From positions 1 to 36,535 of the forward strand of contig CAJWXK010000004.1 in NCBI GenBank assembly GCA_913048995.1: DNA of 36,535 nucleotides, in the 5' to 3' direction. A program made the position numbers and the translations under genes. Shown here one piece after another: positions 15,043 to 25,261 of this stretch (its first letter is position 1; each line of letters opens with the position of its first letter). Under the pieces are notes generated by a model. The model searched no databases. It was not told the origin of the DNA and was given only the letters and a program-made list of their open reading frames with translations. Source of the DNA: an uncultured Synechococcus sp. (GTDB lineage Bacteria > Cyanobacteriota > Cyanobacteriia > PCC-6307 > Cyanobiaceae).

Positions 15043-16197
15043 TTAGCCTTCAAGAGGGTGAAGCCTGCCCTGTTGGCTTAACGGGGTGATCTGTGCGGGT
15101 AACGGGAAGCGCCCATCCCGAAGGTGTTCCGCTAACAGTTCGGTGAGGCTGTCGCCAAGGCTGAGGCTGCAGGCTGGTGCAGCGGGGATCTGCTGGCCAT
15201 CGACCTGGATTCGGCCAGCGAGAAGTTCCCGATAGCTCACCGTCCCAAAGCCTGGACGAATGCGGCGTGGAATGGAGAAATCCAGTACTGGTGCTTCCAG
15301 AGAGCTGTCGGGCACCGCTGCCTGCGCCGCCTGTCGCTCTCCAAGCAGCAGTACTGGTGCTGCGATGGCCACCAGGAGTGCAGCGCCATGACCTTCAAAC
15401 CAACACGGGCGAATCCAATGGCGTTGAAGGCATGCCAGCTCGACGCTGAGCGCCACTGCTGCCCCCGGGGCGCGGGCATGGCCTGAGGGTTGTCGTCGGG
15501 TTTGGGGTTGATGGCCGCTGCCTGGACCGAGCACACGGCCGATAGCACCGGCGACCAGCACTGCGGAACCGGCTCCGAGCTGATGCAGCCCGGGCATGGT
15601 CATGCCGATGCTGCGAGCGCCGCTGCCGTTGAACAGGGCATTGCCAAAGGGCCCCAGCAGCCCGCCGAAGGGACTGGCCAGCAGCCCCTCGCTGCTGCTC
15701 ACGGCCACCACTCCGTTTTCACTGATTCCGCGGGCGAGCAGCAGCCGCGCCTGGTTGAGTCGCTCCAGTTGGATGGTGGTCTGGAGCTCACGGCGGGGAT
15801 GAAGGGTTGTGCCTTCCCCTTGCAGCTCCAGCGGCACTTCTTCCCCGGCTAGCAGTGCATCGAGAACCTGTGCGCCACCGAGCCGGCGTTCACCGCTGGC
15901 TCGGCCGCCAAGGGGCAGGCAGAGCTCGCCTGCCCCGAAACCGCCGCTGGTGCTGACTCCGCCAAGACGGGCCTGCCGCAGCCTCAGAGGTGGGTCGCTT
16001 GGCCCCAGGCTGAGCCACAGCTGCCCCTGGTCGGTAAACGAGCAGCTGCCGGCCGCGACCACATCAGTGTCGGCATAGGCCTGCTCAAGCCCACTGGCTT
16101 CGACGCGGCTGCGGAACGCTAGGGCGGTGCAGACCCGAAGGTCCCCTTGCTCCTGGCGCTGCAACAGCTCCGCGCAGCTTCGCGGTGCGAAAACCAT
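15043..16197 (-). CDS. DUF39 protein (homocysteine biosynthesis family)
   Basis: A 384-residue protein that I match to DUF39/HcyBio. In that family members act with a ferredoxin-like partner to form homocysteine from aspartate semialdehyde and sulfide in some archaea and bacteria. Support: LFNGSGARSIGMTMPGLHQL and LVAGAIGRVLGPGSGHQP, glycine-rich segments typical of the family, and a late DFSIPRR element. A Cys occurs in VVAAGSCSF near residue 52, where the family has its conserved Cys. Whether the cyanobacterial members make homocysteine is not established to my knowledge. It is divergent from gyrA over 62 bp. Confidence 0.75.
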   Translation of the reverse strand: MVFAPRSCAELLQRQEQGDLRVCTALAFRSRVEASGLEQAYADTDVVAAGSCSFTDQGQLWLSLGPSDPPLRLRQARLGGVSTSGGFGAGELCLPLGGRASGERRLGGAQVLDALLAGEEVPLELQGEGTTLHPRRELQTTIQLERLNQARLLLARGISENGVVAVSSSEGLLASPFGGLLGPFGNALFNGSGARSIGMTMPGLHQLGAGSAVLVAGAIGRVLGPGSGHQPQTRRQPSGHARAPGAAVALSVELACLQRHWIRPCWFEGHGAALLVAIAAPVLLLGERQAAQAAVPDSSLEAPVLDFSIPRRIRPGFGTVSYRELLAGRIQVDGQQIPAAPACSLSLGDSLTELLAEHLRDGRFPLPAQITPLSQQGRLHPLEG

Positions 16198-16259
16198 GCG
16201 AGGTCCCCGGACATCAGTAATGTTGGGTTCTCAAGTGGCTTAGCGCAGCAGGCAGCGGC

Positions 16260-18914
16260 ATGGCGGATCCCACCGGACCCACAAACTCCGGCGGAGCCAC
16301 CGAACGGATTATCCAAACGGACTTACGCAACGAGATGTCGCGCTCCTACATGGAGTACGCGATGAGCGTGATCGTGGGCAGGGCATTGCCAGATGCCCGC
16401 GATGGACTCAAGCCGGTGCACCGGCGCATTCTCTACGCGATGTATGAGCTGGGGCTCACCGCAGAGCGCCCGTACCGCAAATGCGCGCGCGTTGTGGGTG
16501 AGGTGCTTGGCAAATATCACCCCCATGGCGACACCGCGGTTTACGACGCCTTGGTGCGCATGGCCCAGGACTTCTCGATGCGGGCCCCGCTGATTGATGG
16601 CCATGGCAATTTCGGCTCGGTCGATAACGATCCCCCGGCCGCCATGCGATACACCGAATCGCGGTTGCAGTCGCTAACGACAGACAGCTTGCTTGAGGAC
16701 ATCGAAAGCGAGACCGTCGACTTTATCGACAACTTCGATGGTTCCCAGCAAGAACCCACCGTGCTTCCGGCGCGGGTGCCTCAGCTGCTGCTGAACGGTT
16801 CCGCCGGTATTGCCGTGGGCATGGCGACCAATATTCCCCCCCACAACCTCGGCGAGCTGATTGATGGCGTGTTGGCCTTAATCGCCAACCCCGAGGTCGA
16901 TGATCGTGAGCTGCGCAAGATCATTCCTGGTCCTGACTTCCCAACCGGTGGTCAGATTCTCGGTCGCAAGGGCATCCGTGAGACCTATGAAGGTGGCCGC
17001 GGCTCAATCACCATGCGAGGTGTTGCCTCGATTGAAACGATCGAGGTCAAAGGTCGGCCCGACCGTGATGCGGTGATCATCACGGAATTGCCTTATCAGA
17101 CCAATAAGGCCTCTTTGATTGAGCGCATTGCTGAGCTTGTCAATGACAAAAAGCTCGAAGGTATCGCCGACATCCGTGACGAGAGCGATCGCGATGGCAT
17201 GCGCGTTGTCATCGAACTGCGGCGCGACGCCTACCCCCAGGTGGTGCTCAATAACCTTTTCAAACTCACTCCGCTGCAGAACAACTTCAGTGCCTACATG
17301 CTGGCGCTGGTTAAAGGTGAGCCGGTGCTTCTCAACCTCAGGCGCATGCTTGAGGTGTTCCTCGATTTCCGTATCGAGACGATCGAGCGGCGGACTCGTT
17401 TCCTGCTGCGCAAAGCCGAAGAGCGCGATCACATCTTGCAGGGCCTATTGGTGGCTCTCAATGATCTCGACGCCATCATCCAATTGATCCGCAACGCTGC
17501 TGATGCGGCAACGGCCAGAAAAGAGCTGATGGAGGGTCATGGACTCACGGAGATCCAGGCTGATGCCATCTTGCAGATGCAGTTGCGCCGTCTTACGGCG
17601 TTGGAGGCCGACAAGATCCGCCTGGAGCACGAGGATCTACTAGCCAAAATCACTGATTACAAAGACATCCTGGCGCATCGTGAGCGGGTGCTCGCCATCA
17701 TCGAAGACGAGCTACGCCAGCTCAAGGAACGCCACGACACCCCCCGACGTACTGAAATCCTTGATCTCGAGGGTGGCTTGGATGACATCGACCTGATCGC
17801 TAATGAGCGTTCGGTCGTGTTGCTGACCGAGAACGGCTACCTCAAGCGGATGCCGGTGAGTGAGTTTGAGTCCACCAGCCGAGGCACTCGCGGTAAGGCA
17901 GGCACGCGCAGCCAGGGCGAGGAGGCCGTGCGCCTTTTCATCAGCTGCAACGACCACGACTCCCTGCTTTTGTTCTCGGATCGCGGCGTTGTCTACTCCG
18001 TACCGGCCTATCGGGTGCCGATCGCCAGCCGCGCAGCCAAAGGCACCCCTGTTGTTCAGCTGTTGCCCATCCCGCGTGAGGAGCAGATCACTTCGCTGCT
18101 GGCCGTCAGTGCCTTTGAAGACGATGTGCAGTTGGTGATGCTCACAAGCGGTGGGTTCATCAAGCGCACGCCGCTTTCAGCCTTCTCCAACATCCGCGCC
18201 AACGGCCTGATCGCCATCAGCCTTGAGGAGGCGGATGCCTTGCGCTGGGTGCGATTGGCCCGTCCGGGAGACAGCGCCCTCATCGGCTCGCTGAAGGGCA
18301 TGACGATCCACTTCCGCATCAATGATCAGGAACTGCGTCCTCTCGGCCGTACGGCTCGCGGTGTGCGCGCGATGGCACTGCGCGATGGCGACAGCCTCGT
18401 GAGCATGGATGTCTTGCCCGCCGAGCTGGCTGATCGGGTCGCGGCCGCCGGAGAAGACAGCTCTGATGAGGCTGATGAAGCCGCCAGCAGCGAAGGCCCC
18501 TGGGTGTTGGTGGCCACCGCCAGTGGCCTTGGTAAGCGGGTCCCTGTGGATCAGTTCCGGCTGCAAAAGCGTGCGGGGATGGGGCTGCGGGGGATCAAGT
18601 TCCGTAGTGATAGTGATTCCCTGGTCGGACTGCGGGTGATGGGAGCCGATGAGGAGTTGTTGCTTGTCAGTGAGCGCGGGGTCATCGTGCGCCTGCAGTC
18701 CGCAGCGATCCCTCAACAATCCCGCGCTGCCACCGGCGTCCGGTTGCAACGCATCGACAAGGGTGATCGCCTCACTGAGGTGGTGCTAGTACCCCCTGCT
18801 GCTGAAGAGGACGACGCTTCCGTTCCTGCGGACGGAGCTGCTGAAGCCACCGCTGATTCAGAAGCCGCCGCTAATGCCACCCCTGCAGCCCAGAGCGACG
18901 ACGCCGAGGCGTGA
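16260..18914 (+). CDS. gyrA: DNA gyrase subunit A
   Basis: An 884-residue type IIA topoisomerase subunit that breaks and rejoins DNA during negative supercoiling with GyrB. The N-terminal winged-helix/tower has [20 protein letters not shown], the quinolone-region helix [17 protein letters not shown] and the catalytic Tyr131 in AMRYTESRL. Six beta-pinwheel repeats follow, with a GyrA-box-like segment [13 protein letters not shown]. The acidic/Ala-rich tail (about the last 40 residues) is variable. Thr occupies the position of E. coli Ser83, a common natural variant. The start ATG precedes the conserved region by about 20 residues. Its stop overlaps the crtL start by four bases. Confidence 0.97.
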   Translation: MADPTGPTNSGGATERIIQTDLRNEMSRSYMEYAMSVIVGRALPDARDGLKPVHRRILYAMYELGLTAERPYRKCARVVGEVLGKYHPHGDTAVYDALVRMAQDFSMRAPLIDGHGNFGSVDNDPPAAMRYTESRLQSLTTDSLLEDIESETVDFIDNFDGSQQEPTVLPARVPQLLLNGSAGIAVGMATNIPPHNLGELIDGVLALIANPEVDDRELRKIIPGPDFPTGGQILGRKGIRETYEGGRGSITMRGVASIETIEVKGRPDRDAVIITELPYQTNKASLIERIAELVNDKKLEGIADIRDESDRDGMRVVIELRRDAYPQVVLNNLFKLTPLQNNFSAYMLALVKGEPVLLNLRRMLEVFLDFRIETIERRTRFLLRKAEERDHILQGLLVALNDLDAIIQLIRNAADAATARKELMEGHGLTEIQADAILQMQLRRLTALEADKIRLEHEDLLAKITDYKDILAHRERVLAIIEDELRQLKERHDTPRRTEILDLEGGLDDIDLIANERSVVLLTENGYLKRMPVSEFESTSRGTRGKAGTRSQGEEAVRLFISCNDHDSLLLFSDRGVVYSVPAYRVPIASRAAKGTPVVQLLPIPREEQITSLLAVSAFEDDVQLVMLTSGGFIKRTPLSAFSNIRANGLIAISLEEADALRWVRLARPGDSALIGSLKGMTIHFRINDQELRPLGRTARGVRAMALRDGDSLVSMDVLPAELADRVAAAGEDSSDEADEAASSEGPWVLVATASGLGKRVPVDQFRLQKRAGMGLRGIKFRSDSDSLVGLRVMGADEELLLVSERGVIVRLQSAAIPQQSRAATGVRLQRIDKGDRLTEVVLVPPAAEEDDASVPADGAAEATADSEAAANATPAAQSDDAEA

Positions 18915-20170
18915 GTGGTCCAGCTGGCTTGGATGCCTTGGTGCTAGGTGGCGGCCCTGCCGCACTGTGCATTACTGCTGAGCTAGGGGCTCAGGGCCTC
19001 GATGTGGCCTTGATGAGCCTGCGTGATCCCCGAGCCCCTTGGCAGAACACCTTTGGGATCTGGGGCGAGGAGGTGGATCAATTGGGACTTCAGCATCTGT
19101 TGGGGCACCGCTGGAGCAACACCGTCAGTTGGTTCGGCTCCGGGTGCCTCGGAGATGAGGGCCGGCTTGGCCACGGCCGCGACTACGGCCTGTTCGATAA
19201 AGCGGCCTTGCAACAGCATTGGCTGGATGCGATCGCTCGTGATGGTGTCTTGTGTATCGAGTCTCAGGCCAAGTCACTCAGCCATGACTCCAATGGCAGC
19301 ACCATCACAACCAGTGATGGTGCTGCTCATCATGCCCGGATTGTGATTGATGCCACCGGTCATGAGCCGGTGTTCCTTCAGCGTCCCAACGATGGACTGG
19401 TTGCTGGGCAGGCGGCCTACGGGGTGGTCGGCCGTTTCAGCCAAGCGCCGGTGGAACCGGGCCAGTTCGTGCTGATGGATTACCGCTGTGATCACCTCAG
19501 CGAGCAGCAGCGCCAGGGGCCACCAACGTTCCTTTACGCCATGGATCTCGGTGGTGGGCGCTTTTTTGTCGAGGAGACCTCATTGGCCCTCGCACCGGCG
19601 TTGTCCTACGGCGAACTGGAGCGAAGGCTGCATCAACGCCTGAACCATCGCGGTATCGCGATTGAGGCGGTGGAGCATGTCGAGTACTGCCTGTTTCCGA
19701 TGAACCCGGCTCTGCCTGATCTCAGCCAACAGCTGCTGGGCTTTGGAGGTTCGGCTTCGATGGTGCACCCCGCCAGCGGTTACATGGTGGGCAGCCTGCT
19801 GCGGCGTGGTCCTGGCCTGGCTGCCGCGTTGGCTGAGGCCATCAATGATGGTCAGCGAGGGAGGGATCTGGCGCAGGCCGGCTGGGGGAATCTTTGGCCT
19901 GCGGAGCTGCGCCGTCGCCACGGGCTTTACCGCTTTGGTCTCGAGAAGCTGATGCGTTTTGACGAAGCTCAGCTGCGGGCTTTCTTCGCAGCATTCTTCT
20001 CCCTGCCCAACGAGCGTTGGTTCGGCTTTTTGGCCAACACGTTGCCGACACCAACGTTGCTCCAGACGATGTTGCAGCTCTTCGGCGGTGCATCCAATCC
20101 CGTGCGCTGGGGGCTGATGCAACCCAAAGGACGCGAGCTCAGTTTGATGGGGAAGATGTTGCAGTGGTGA
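18911..20170 (+). CDS. crtL: Lycopene cyclase, CrtL type
   Basis: A 419-residue FAD/NAD(P)-dependent flavoprotein that cyclises lycopene to beta-carotene at the thylakoid. The N-terminal dinucleotide motif [18 protein letters not shown], the segment [15 protein letters not shown], the FLEET-like FFVEETSLA and [18 protein letters not shown] are all lycopene-cyclase signatures. Length and pattern fit the CrtL-b (beta) enzyme of marine picocyanobacteria; beta versus epsilon specificity is not proved by sequence. It starts at GTG inside the gyrA stop (GTGA), so it is probably coupled to gyrA. Its last 32 bases overlap the end of the arsS-like gene on the other strand. Confidence 0.95.
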   Translation: MSGPAGLDALVLGGGPAALCITAELGAQGLDVALMSLRDPRAPWQNTFGIWGEEVDQLGLQHLLGHRWSNTVSWFGSGCLGDEGRLGHGRDYGLFDKAALQQHWLDAIARDGVLCIESQAKSLSHDSNGSTITTSDGAAHHARIVIDATGHEPVFLQRPNDGLVAGQAAYGVVGRFSQAPVEPGQFVLMDYRCDHLSEQQRQGPPTFLYAMDLGGGRFFVEETSLALAPALSYGELERRLHQRLNHRGIAIEAVEHVEYCLFPMNPALPDLSQQLLGFGGSASMVHPASGYMVGSLLRRGPGLAAALAEAINDGQRGRDLAQAGWGNLWPAELRRRHGLYRFGLEKLMRFDEAQLRAFFAAFFSLPNERWFGFLANTLPTPTLLQTMLQLFGGASNPVRWGLMQPKGRELSLMGKMLQW

Positions 20171-21146
20171 CCGTGGCGCCGCCGCAACTGCTGCCCTGTC
20201 CAGCGGTGCATCCAAAGCAGTGGTTAGCGGTCATGATGCCTCGCCCTTGGAGGTCCTCTGCCCTGACGCTGCTGAGCTCAAGCTCCAAGGGCAGCTCCAG
20301 CATCTGATTGAAATCGCAGTCGAACAGCTTTCCGCTGGAACTCACCGAAAGCGTGTTCCGGCACATCAATCCCATGACGCTGCAGGGGTTGTAGGCCGCT
20401 TTCAACGTCTTGAGGTAAGGACCGATTCGTCCTTGTTGGTCTAGGTCCTCCAGGAAGCGGGCGATCGGCATGTTGTTAAGACCGATCAGGTCGTTAAAGA
20501 CCACACCGTGCTCGGCCAGCACTGAACGCCAGCGGGCGGTGTCGCACGGCGTCAACTGCTGCAGCGTCTCTCCATCGGGATTGCTCATCAAGTTGAGCTG
20601 CAGGCCTGTGCCCTCGTGGCCATAGCCGAGGGCATTGAGACGGCGCAGGGCTTGCATCGAGGCGTCCCAGGTGCCGGTTCCTCGTTGCCGGTCGGTTTCG
20701 AGAACCTCGGGCCCGGGCAGGCTGGCAACAATTTCCACGCTTTGCTCGGCAAGGAAGTCAGCTAGATCAGCGAGAGCCGGCAGTAGCAGCACGGTCAGGT
20801 TGCAGCGATCGATCACGCGGCAGCCCAGTTGCCGCGCACGCAAGACCAGTTGGCGGAAGCTCTGGTGAAGTTCCGGGGCACCGCCGGTGAGGTCCACCAC
20901 CTGGGGCTGCAGTCGCTCCATGGCCTCCAGGCACTGCTCAACCACCTCCCCTCCCATCTGGGTGTGGCCCTGGTCTGGCCCTGCGGCCACATGGCAGTGG
21001 CTACAACGCATGTTGCATAGCCGCCCCAAATTGATTTGCAGCACATCGAGCTGGTCCTTGCGCTCAAGACGAGTGCTGAATCGCTCGCTCTGGGGCAGGG
21101 CTTGATTCAGCCGCTGCCGTTGTTCGGTGGCGTTTAGCTGCGCCAA
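20139..21146 (-). CDS. arsS: Radical SAM protein, arsenosugar biosynthesis ArsS-like (DUF3641)
   Basis: A 335-residue radical SAM enzyme. The 4Fe-4S/SAM site is C44, C48 and C51 in GRLCNMRCSHCHVAAGP. The C-terminal part (NPCSVMGLMCRNTLSVSSSG and HCFGCTAGQGSSCGGAT) carries the extra cysteines typical of the ArsS/DUF3641 family and likely binds more clusters. ArsS acts after ArsM in making oxo-arsenosugars from methylated arsenic; other substrates are possible. No ArsM is in the window. It probably starts at TTG within the GH57 gene (13-bp overlap) and its tail lies antisense to the crtL end. Confidence 0.85.
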   Translation of the reverse strand: MAQLNATEQRQRLNQALPQSERFSTRLERKDQLDVLQINLGRLCNMRCSHCHVAAGPDQGHTQMGGEVVEQCLEAMERLQPQVVDLTGGAPELHQSFRQLVLRARQLGCRVIDRCNLTVLLLPALADLADFLAEQSVEIVASLPGPEVLETDRQRGTGTWDASMQALRRLNALGYGHEGTGLQLNLMSNPDGETLQQLTPCDTARWRSVLAEHGVVFNDLIGLNNMPIARFLEDLDQQGRIGPYLKTLKAAYNPCSVMGLMCRNTLSVSSSGKLFDCDFNQMLELPLELELSSVRAEDLQGRGIMTANHCFGCTAGQGSSCGGATVTTATSSPSN

Positions 21147-22693
21147 TTGTTTGGGTCAATCGTGGGGAAGAGTGCATCTTCTGCTTCCACGGCACTGAGC
21201 CATCGCTGATCCACCTGGCCCCCCGGTTTGAGGCCGTCGAGAAGGCGCCAGAAGCGCTCGAGGTGGCGGCGGATGCGCTCGCGGGCCAGTTCGGTGGTCG
21301 TGCCGGCTCGCAAGATGAAGCTCCAGTCCGAGGACTGGGCCAGGAGCAGTTCGCGGGCTGCTTGCTGCAGCATCCGCTGCTGCTGCTGACTTTGGCGCTG
21401 CGGAGCTTGCACGGCCTGCACCATCGCAAGGCACGCTTTGTGCCATTCGGGAACCACCCAGGCGTTGCTGGAACTGAGCCAGTAGGAGTGATAGCCGCCT
21501 TGGCCCCAGCTGGAGGGGGAGGGACGGCAGACCTGGAGCTGGGGCTGGTTGCTGAGGTGATCGCGCAATGTGCTGAAGTTCAGTCCTGCCGTCTGACCTT
21601 GGATAAAAACCTGTTCAAGGAACTGGGGACCTTCAAACCACCAGTGCCCGAAGAGTTCCGCATCAAACGGAGCGACCACCAGGGGGGGACGATCCATCAC
21701 TCCGTCGAGCTCCTCAAGTTGCCGCAGCCGCTCATTCACATAGCTGTGGGCATGTTCTTGGGCCTTGCGCGTCGCTGCTGCCGGTTGGTAGGGAAGCTTG
21801 CCGTTCAGGGGGCAGTCACCACCACTGACGCGGCGCAATTTCAGCCCAAGCGGGCGACTGCTGAGAATGCCGGCGGCCTGGAGCTCCTCCTCCGGCACTT
21901 CCCAGCCGATGTCGCGGTGGAATTCACGGTAGGCAGCATCCCCTGGGTAACCGTCACTGGCCGACCAAACCGGCAGGGTGGCTTCGCTATCACGGCCAAA
22001 GAAGGCCACTGAGGCCGAGGAGCAGATCGGCGCGTAGACCCCATATCTCGGGCGCGGCAAACCGTGGAGCAGGCCATGGGCATCAAGCACGGCGTAGCGC
22101 AGACCGGCTTTTGCCAGTTCGGCATCCAGACCCTCGTAGAAGGCGCATTCCGGCAGCCAGATGCCGCGAGGTCTCACCCCCAGCAAACGTTCGTGCTCGC
22201 GTACCGCTGTGCGCAGTTGGCCTTGCACAGCCTGGGGGGGGTCACGCAGCAGCGGCAGATAGCCATGGGTGGCGCTGCAGGTGATCAGATCGAGCACCCC
22301 GAGCTGCAGGAGTTCCTTGAATCCCCGCAGGACTTGGCCCTGATGCCGACGGAAACCCTCGAGCTGGCGCTGGAAATGGGCGTGGAGCTCAGCCGCGGCG
22401 TCTTGCTCATCCGGGGCGCAGCGCTCCAGGAGCTGGCAGCGCTGTTCAATCCACGGTTCAAAGCGCTCCTGCAACACAGGGTCGCTGAGCAGCGACAGCA
22501 GGGTGGGCGACAGGCTCATGGTGAGCCGTGGTCTGGCCCCCTGCCTGAGGCAGTTGTTGAGCGACTCCAGTAGGGGCAGATAGCTCTCACTGAGGGCCTG
22601 GAAGTACCAGTCCTCCTCCAGTGAGCCGGGGTTGCGGCTGCGGACGTAGGGCAGATGGCCGTGGAGCACGAGTGCCAGAGCGCCGGCGACCAT
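21134..22693 (-). CDS. GH57-family glycoside hydrolase, putative 1,4-alpha-glucan branching enzyme
   Basis: About 519 residues from ATG at 22693 (MVAGALALVLHGHLPYVRSR). GH57 signs: the N-terminal HGHLPYVR (metal/substrate end of the barrel), the catalytic Glu in GIWLPECAFYEG, the catalytic Asp in PFDAELFGHWWFEGP, and a C-terminal DUF1957-type helical domain. This architecture is that of GH57 branching enzymes (Thermus/Thermococcus type), which transfer alpha-1,4 chains to alpha-1,6 positions in glycogen. Many cyanobacterial homologues are untested and may have only hydrolytic activity. Divergent from leuA by 97 bp; overlaps the arsS-like gene by 13 bp. Confidence 0.88.
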   Translation of the reverse strand: MVAGALALVLHGHLPYVRSRNPGSLEEDWYFQALSESYLPLLESLNNCLRQGARPRLTMSLSPTLLSLLSDPVLQERFEPWIEQRCQLLERCAPDEQDAAAELHAHFQRQLEGFRRHQGQVLRGFKELLQLGVLDLITCSATHGYLPLLRDPPQAVQGQLRTAVREHERLLGVRPRGIWLPECAFYEGLDAELAKAGLRYAVLDAHGLLHGLPRPRYGVYAPICSSASVAFFGRDSEATLPVWSASDGYPGDAAYREFHRDIGWEVPEEELQAAGILSSRPLGLKLRRVSGGDCPLNGKLPYQPAAATRKAQEHAHSYVNERLRQLEELDGVMDRPPLVVAPFDAELFGHWWFEGPQFLEQVFIQGQTAGLNFSTLRDHLSNQPQLQVCRPSPSSWGQGGYHSYWLSSSNAWVVPEWHKACLAMVQAVQAPQRQSQQQQRMLQQAARELLLAQSSDWSFILRAGTTTELARERIRRHLERFWRLLDGLKPGGQVDQRWLSAVEAEDALFPTIDPNNWRS

Positions 22694-22730
22694 GAATCCC
22701 TTTCGATCGCGGCACTTTACGGCCAGCAAC

Positions 22731-22757
22731 TTGCGCTTGGGTGGGAAGGATTAGAAT
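22731..22757 (+). promoter_or_regulatory. Possible sigma70-type promoter of leuA
   Basis: A TTGCGC element and a TAGAAT element are separated by 15 bp, with TAGAAT about 33 bp before the leuA ATG. AAGGGG directly precedes the ATG as a Shine-Dalgarno-like sequence. Spacing is shorter than the 17-bp ideal, and the -35 match is partial. Confidence 0.35.
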
Positions 22758-22790
22758 GGGTTTAACTCATAGTCAGTCCGCATAAGGGGT

Positions 22791-24428
22791 ATGGCGCGCG
22801 ACCCGGGTCGGGTTTTGATCTTCGACACCACCCTCAGAGACGGGGAACAATCGCCCGGAGCCAGCCTCAACCTGGACGAAAAGCTGGCCATCGCCCAGCA
22901 GCTCTCCCGTCTGGGTGTCGACATCATTGAGGCTGGATTTCCCTTTGCCAGCCCAGGCGATTTCGAAGCCGTGCAGCGCATCGCTGCCTCGGTTGGCACA
23001 TCGGATGGTCCAGTGATCTGCGGCCTGGCGCGCGCCACCAAAGGCGATATCAAGGCCTGCGCTGAGGCCGTGGCTCCGGCCGCCCATCGCAGGATTCACA
23101 CCTTTTTGGCCACCAGTGACATCCACCTGGAGCACAAGTTGCGCAAGAGCCGCGCAGAGGTGCTTCAGATCGTGCCGGAGATGGTGGCCTATGCCCGCTC
23201 CCTGGTGGAGGACGTCGAGTTTTCCTGCGAGGACGCCGGTCGCAGCGATCCAGAGTTCATGCATCAGGTGATCGAGGCAGCCATTGCTGCAGGCGCCACC
23301 ACCATCAACATCCCTGACACTGTTGGTTACACCACCCCTGGGGAGTTCGGTGCCTTGATCGCTGACATCAATAGCGAGGTGCCCAACATCGATCAGGCGG
23401 TGATTTCAGTCCATGGTCACAACGACCTGGGTCTGGCGGTGGCAAATTTCCTCGAGGCAGTTAAAAGCGGTGCTCGCCAGTTGGAGTGCACCATCAATGG
23501 CATTGGCGAGCGGGCCGGCAACGCCTCGCTCGAGGAGTTGGTCATGGCGCTGCATGTGCGCCGCAGCTATTTCAATCCCTTCCTGGGCCGCGGGGAGGGG
23601 AGCAGCGAGCCCCTCACCGCCATCCGAACCGAGGAGATCTACAAATCCTCGCGCCTGGTCTCAAACCTCACCGGCATGGCAGTGCAGCCGAACAAGGCGA
23701 TCGTCGGTGCGAACGCCTTTGCTCACGAGTCTGGGATTCACCAGGACGGGGTGCTCAAGAATCGCCTCACCTACGAAATCATCGATGCCCGCACGATTGG
23801 GCTGACCGATAACCGCATCAGCTTGGGCAAGCTCAGCGGCCGGAGCGCCGTGCGCGCACGCTTAGAAGAGCTTGGTTATCAGCTTGAGGGGGACGACCTC
23901 AATGATGCCTTTGCGCGCTTCAAGGAGTTGGCTGATCGCAAGCGGGAGATCACAGACCGTGATCTAGAGGCCATCGTCAGAGACCACACTCAGCAGCTGG
24001 AAGCCCACTATCAGCTGGTCGGTGTGCAGGTGAGCTGCGGTAGCGAGCTGCGTCCTACGGCCACCGTCACCTTGCGCACCACGGCTGGGGAGGAGTGTTC
24101 CCAGGCCGCCATTGGCACCGGTCCTGTCGATGCGGTCTGCCAGGCCCTCAATCGTCTGGTGATGGTGCCGAATGAGTTGGTGGAGTTCAGCGTCAAATCG
24201 GTCACAGAGGGCATCGATGCCATGGGGGAGGTGACGATCCGTCTGCGACAGGACGGCCGCCTCTACTCCGGTCATGCCGCCGATACCGATGTGGTGGTGG
24301 CAGCGGCCCAAGCGTTCGTGAATGCGCTGAACCGTCTAGTTAGCGGTCAGCAACGGCGGCCGCTGCACCCCCAGCAGACGCCACTGCCGGCAACCAGCCC
24401 CGAACCAGTGGAAGCACCGGCCCTGTGA
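22791..24428 (+). CDS. leuA: 2-isopropylmalate synthase
   Basis: A 545-residue enzyme condensing acetyl-CoA with 2-ketoisovalerate, the first step of leucine synthesis. The HMGL-like TIM barrel has [16 protein letters not shown] (about residues 11-26), the metal-binding [12 protein letters not shown] and the signature [19 protein letters not shown] regulatory C-terminal LeuA dimer domain follows (about residues 390-515), ending in a Pro-rich tail. Length is normal for the LeuA type 1 form, which is feedback-inhibited by leucine. It begins at ATG 97 bp from the divergent GH57 gene, and its stop overlaps the downstream permease start by four bases. Confidence 0.97.
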   Translation: MARDPGRVLIFDTTLRDGEQSPGASLNLDEKLAIAQQLSRLGVDIIEAGFPFASPGDFEAVQRIAASVGTSDGPVICGLARATKGDIKACAEAVAPAAHRRIHTFLATSDIHLEHKLRKSRAEVLQIVPEMVAYARSLVEDVEFSCEDAGRSDPEFMHQVIEAAIAAGATTINIPDTVGYTTPGEFGALIADINSEVPNIDQAVISVHGHNDLGLAVANFLEAVKSGARQLECTINGIGERAGNASLEELVMALHVRRSYFNPFLGRGEGSSEPLTAIRTEEIYKSSRLVSNLTGMAVQPNKAIVGANAFAHESGIHQDGVLKNRLTYEIIDARTIGLTDNRISLGKLSGRSAVRARLEELGYQLEGDDLNDAFARFKELADRKREITDRDLEAIVRDHTQQLEAHYQLVGVQVSCGSELRPTATVTLRTTAGEECSQAAIGTGPVDAVCQALNRLVMVPNELVEFSVKSVTEGIDAMGEVTIRLRQDGRLYSGHAADTDVVVAAAQAFVNALNRLVSGQQRRPLHPQQTPLPATSPEPVEAPAL

Positions 24429-25261
24429 ATCCCCGCCGATTGCCCCTGTGGTCGCTGCTGATCCAGCTGCTGCTGTTGCTGGTCGTGGCGTTGGTGGTGC
24501 TGATTCCGTTGTTGTGGCTGTTGAGCACCTCGCTCAAGGGTCCTGCAGAAGACATCTTTGTGTCACCGCCCAGCTTGCTCCCCTCCCAGCCGAGCCTGCA
24601 GGCCTACGGCACGTTGTTCAGCCAAAGCCCCATGGGCCGGTATCTGCTCAACAGCACAGTGGTGAGCGCCTTTGCGGTGATGGCCAACCTGCTGTTTTGC
24701 TCGTTGGCTGCTTTCCCCCTGGCTCGTATGCGCTTCCGCGGCCGCGGCATCGTGCTGGCCGTGGTGGTGGCCACGATCCTGATTCCCTTTCAGGTGGTGA
24801 TGATCCCCCTCTATTTGCTGATGGTGCAGCTGGGGCTGCGCAACTCCCTGATTGCCCTCATCTTGCCTAATGCCGCCACGGCCTTTGGCATCTATCTCTT
24901 GCGTCAGAGCTTTTTGGGGGTGCCCAAGGAGTTGGAGGAAGCTGCGCGTATGGATGGCTGCAGTGCGCTGGGGGAGTGGTGGAACGTGTTGATCCCAGCA
25001 GCGAGGGCTGATCTGATCACCCTGGCGATGTTTGTGTTCATCGGCACCTGGAGCGATTTCCTCTGGCCCCTGGTCATTCTCGATGACCCCCAGCTCTACA
25101 CCTTGCCCATTGGACTGCAGCAGCTCTCGAGTTCCTTTTCGCTCGACTGGCGACTGGTTGCTGCTGGAGCGATGGTGTCCATCCTCCCAGTGCTGGCCTT
25201 GTTTGTTTTCCTGCAGCGCTACATCCTGCCCAGCGCCAGTGGCGATGCTGTGAAGGGCTGA
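24425..25261 (+). CDS. Carbohydrate ABC transporter permease (MalG/GgtD type)
   Basis: A 278-residue integral membrane protein with about six predicted helices and the EAA loop [20 protein letters not shown] that docks the ATPase. The sequence pattern (FFxS-type N-terminus, [25 protein letters not shown]) is that of CUT1 sugar permeases such as MalG, UgpE and the compatible-solute permease GgtD. In marine picocyanobacteria the likely cargo is glucosylglycerol, sucrose or trehalose, but this is inference. The binding protein, second permease and ATPase are not adjacent, so the partners must lie elsewhere. It starts at GTG inside the leuA stop (GTGA) and its stop abuts the convergent HD-protein gene. 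Confidence 0.9.
   Translation: MNPRRLPLWSLLIQLLLLLVVALVVLIPLLWLLSTSLKGPAEDIFVSPPSLLPSQPSLQAYGTLFSQSPMGRYLLNSTVVSAFAVMANLLFCSLAAFPLARMRFRGRGIVLAVVVATILIPFQVVMIPLYLLMVQLGLRNSLIALILPNAATAFGIYLLRQSFLGVPKELEEAARMDGCSALGEWWNVLIPAARADLITLAMFVFIGTWSDFLWPLVILDDPQLYTLPIGLQQLSSSFSLDWRLVAAGAMVSILPVLALFVFLQRYILPSASGDAVKG

Noticed and set aside
17180-19240. GCGATCGC (HIP1) octamers near 17188 and 19228
   Set aside because: I noticed only these copies in the window, so they give no sign of the HIP1 over-representation of some other cyanobacteria; likely chance.
21263-22012. A 249-codon plus-strand open frame within the GH57 gene
   Set aside because: The opposite strand holds the intact GH57 motifs; the plus frame has no recognisable domain and no own start context.
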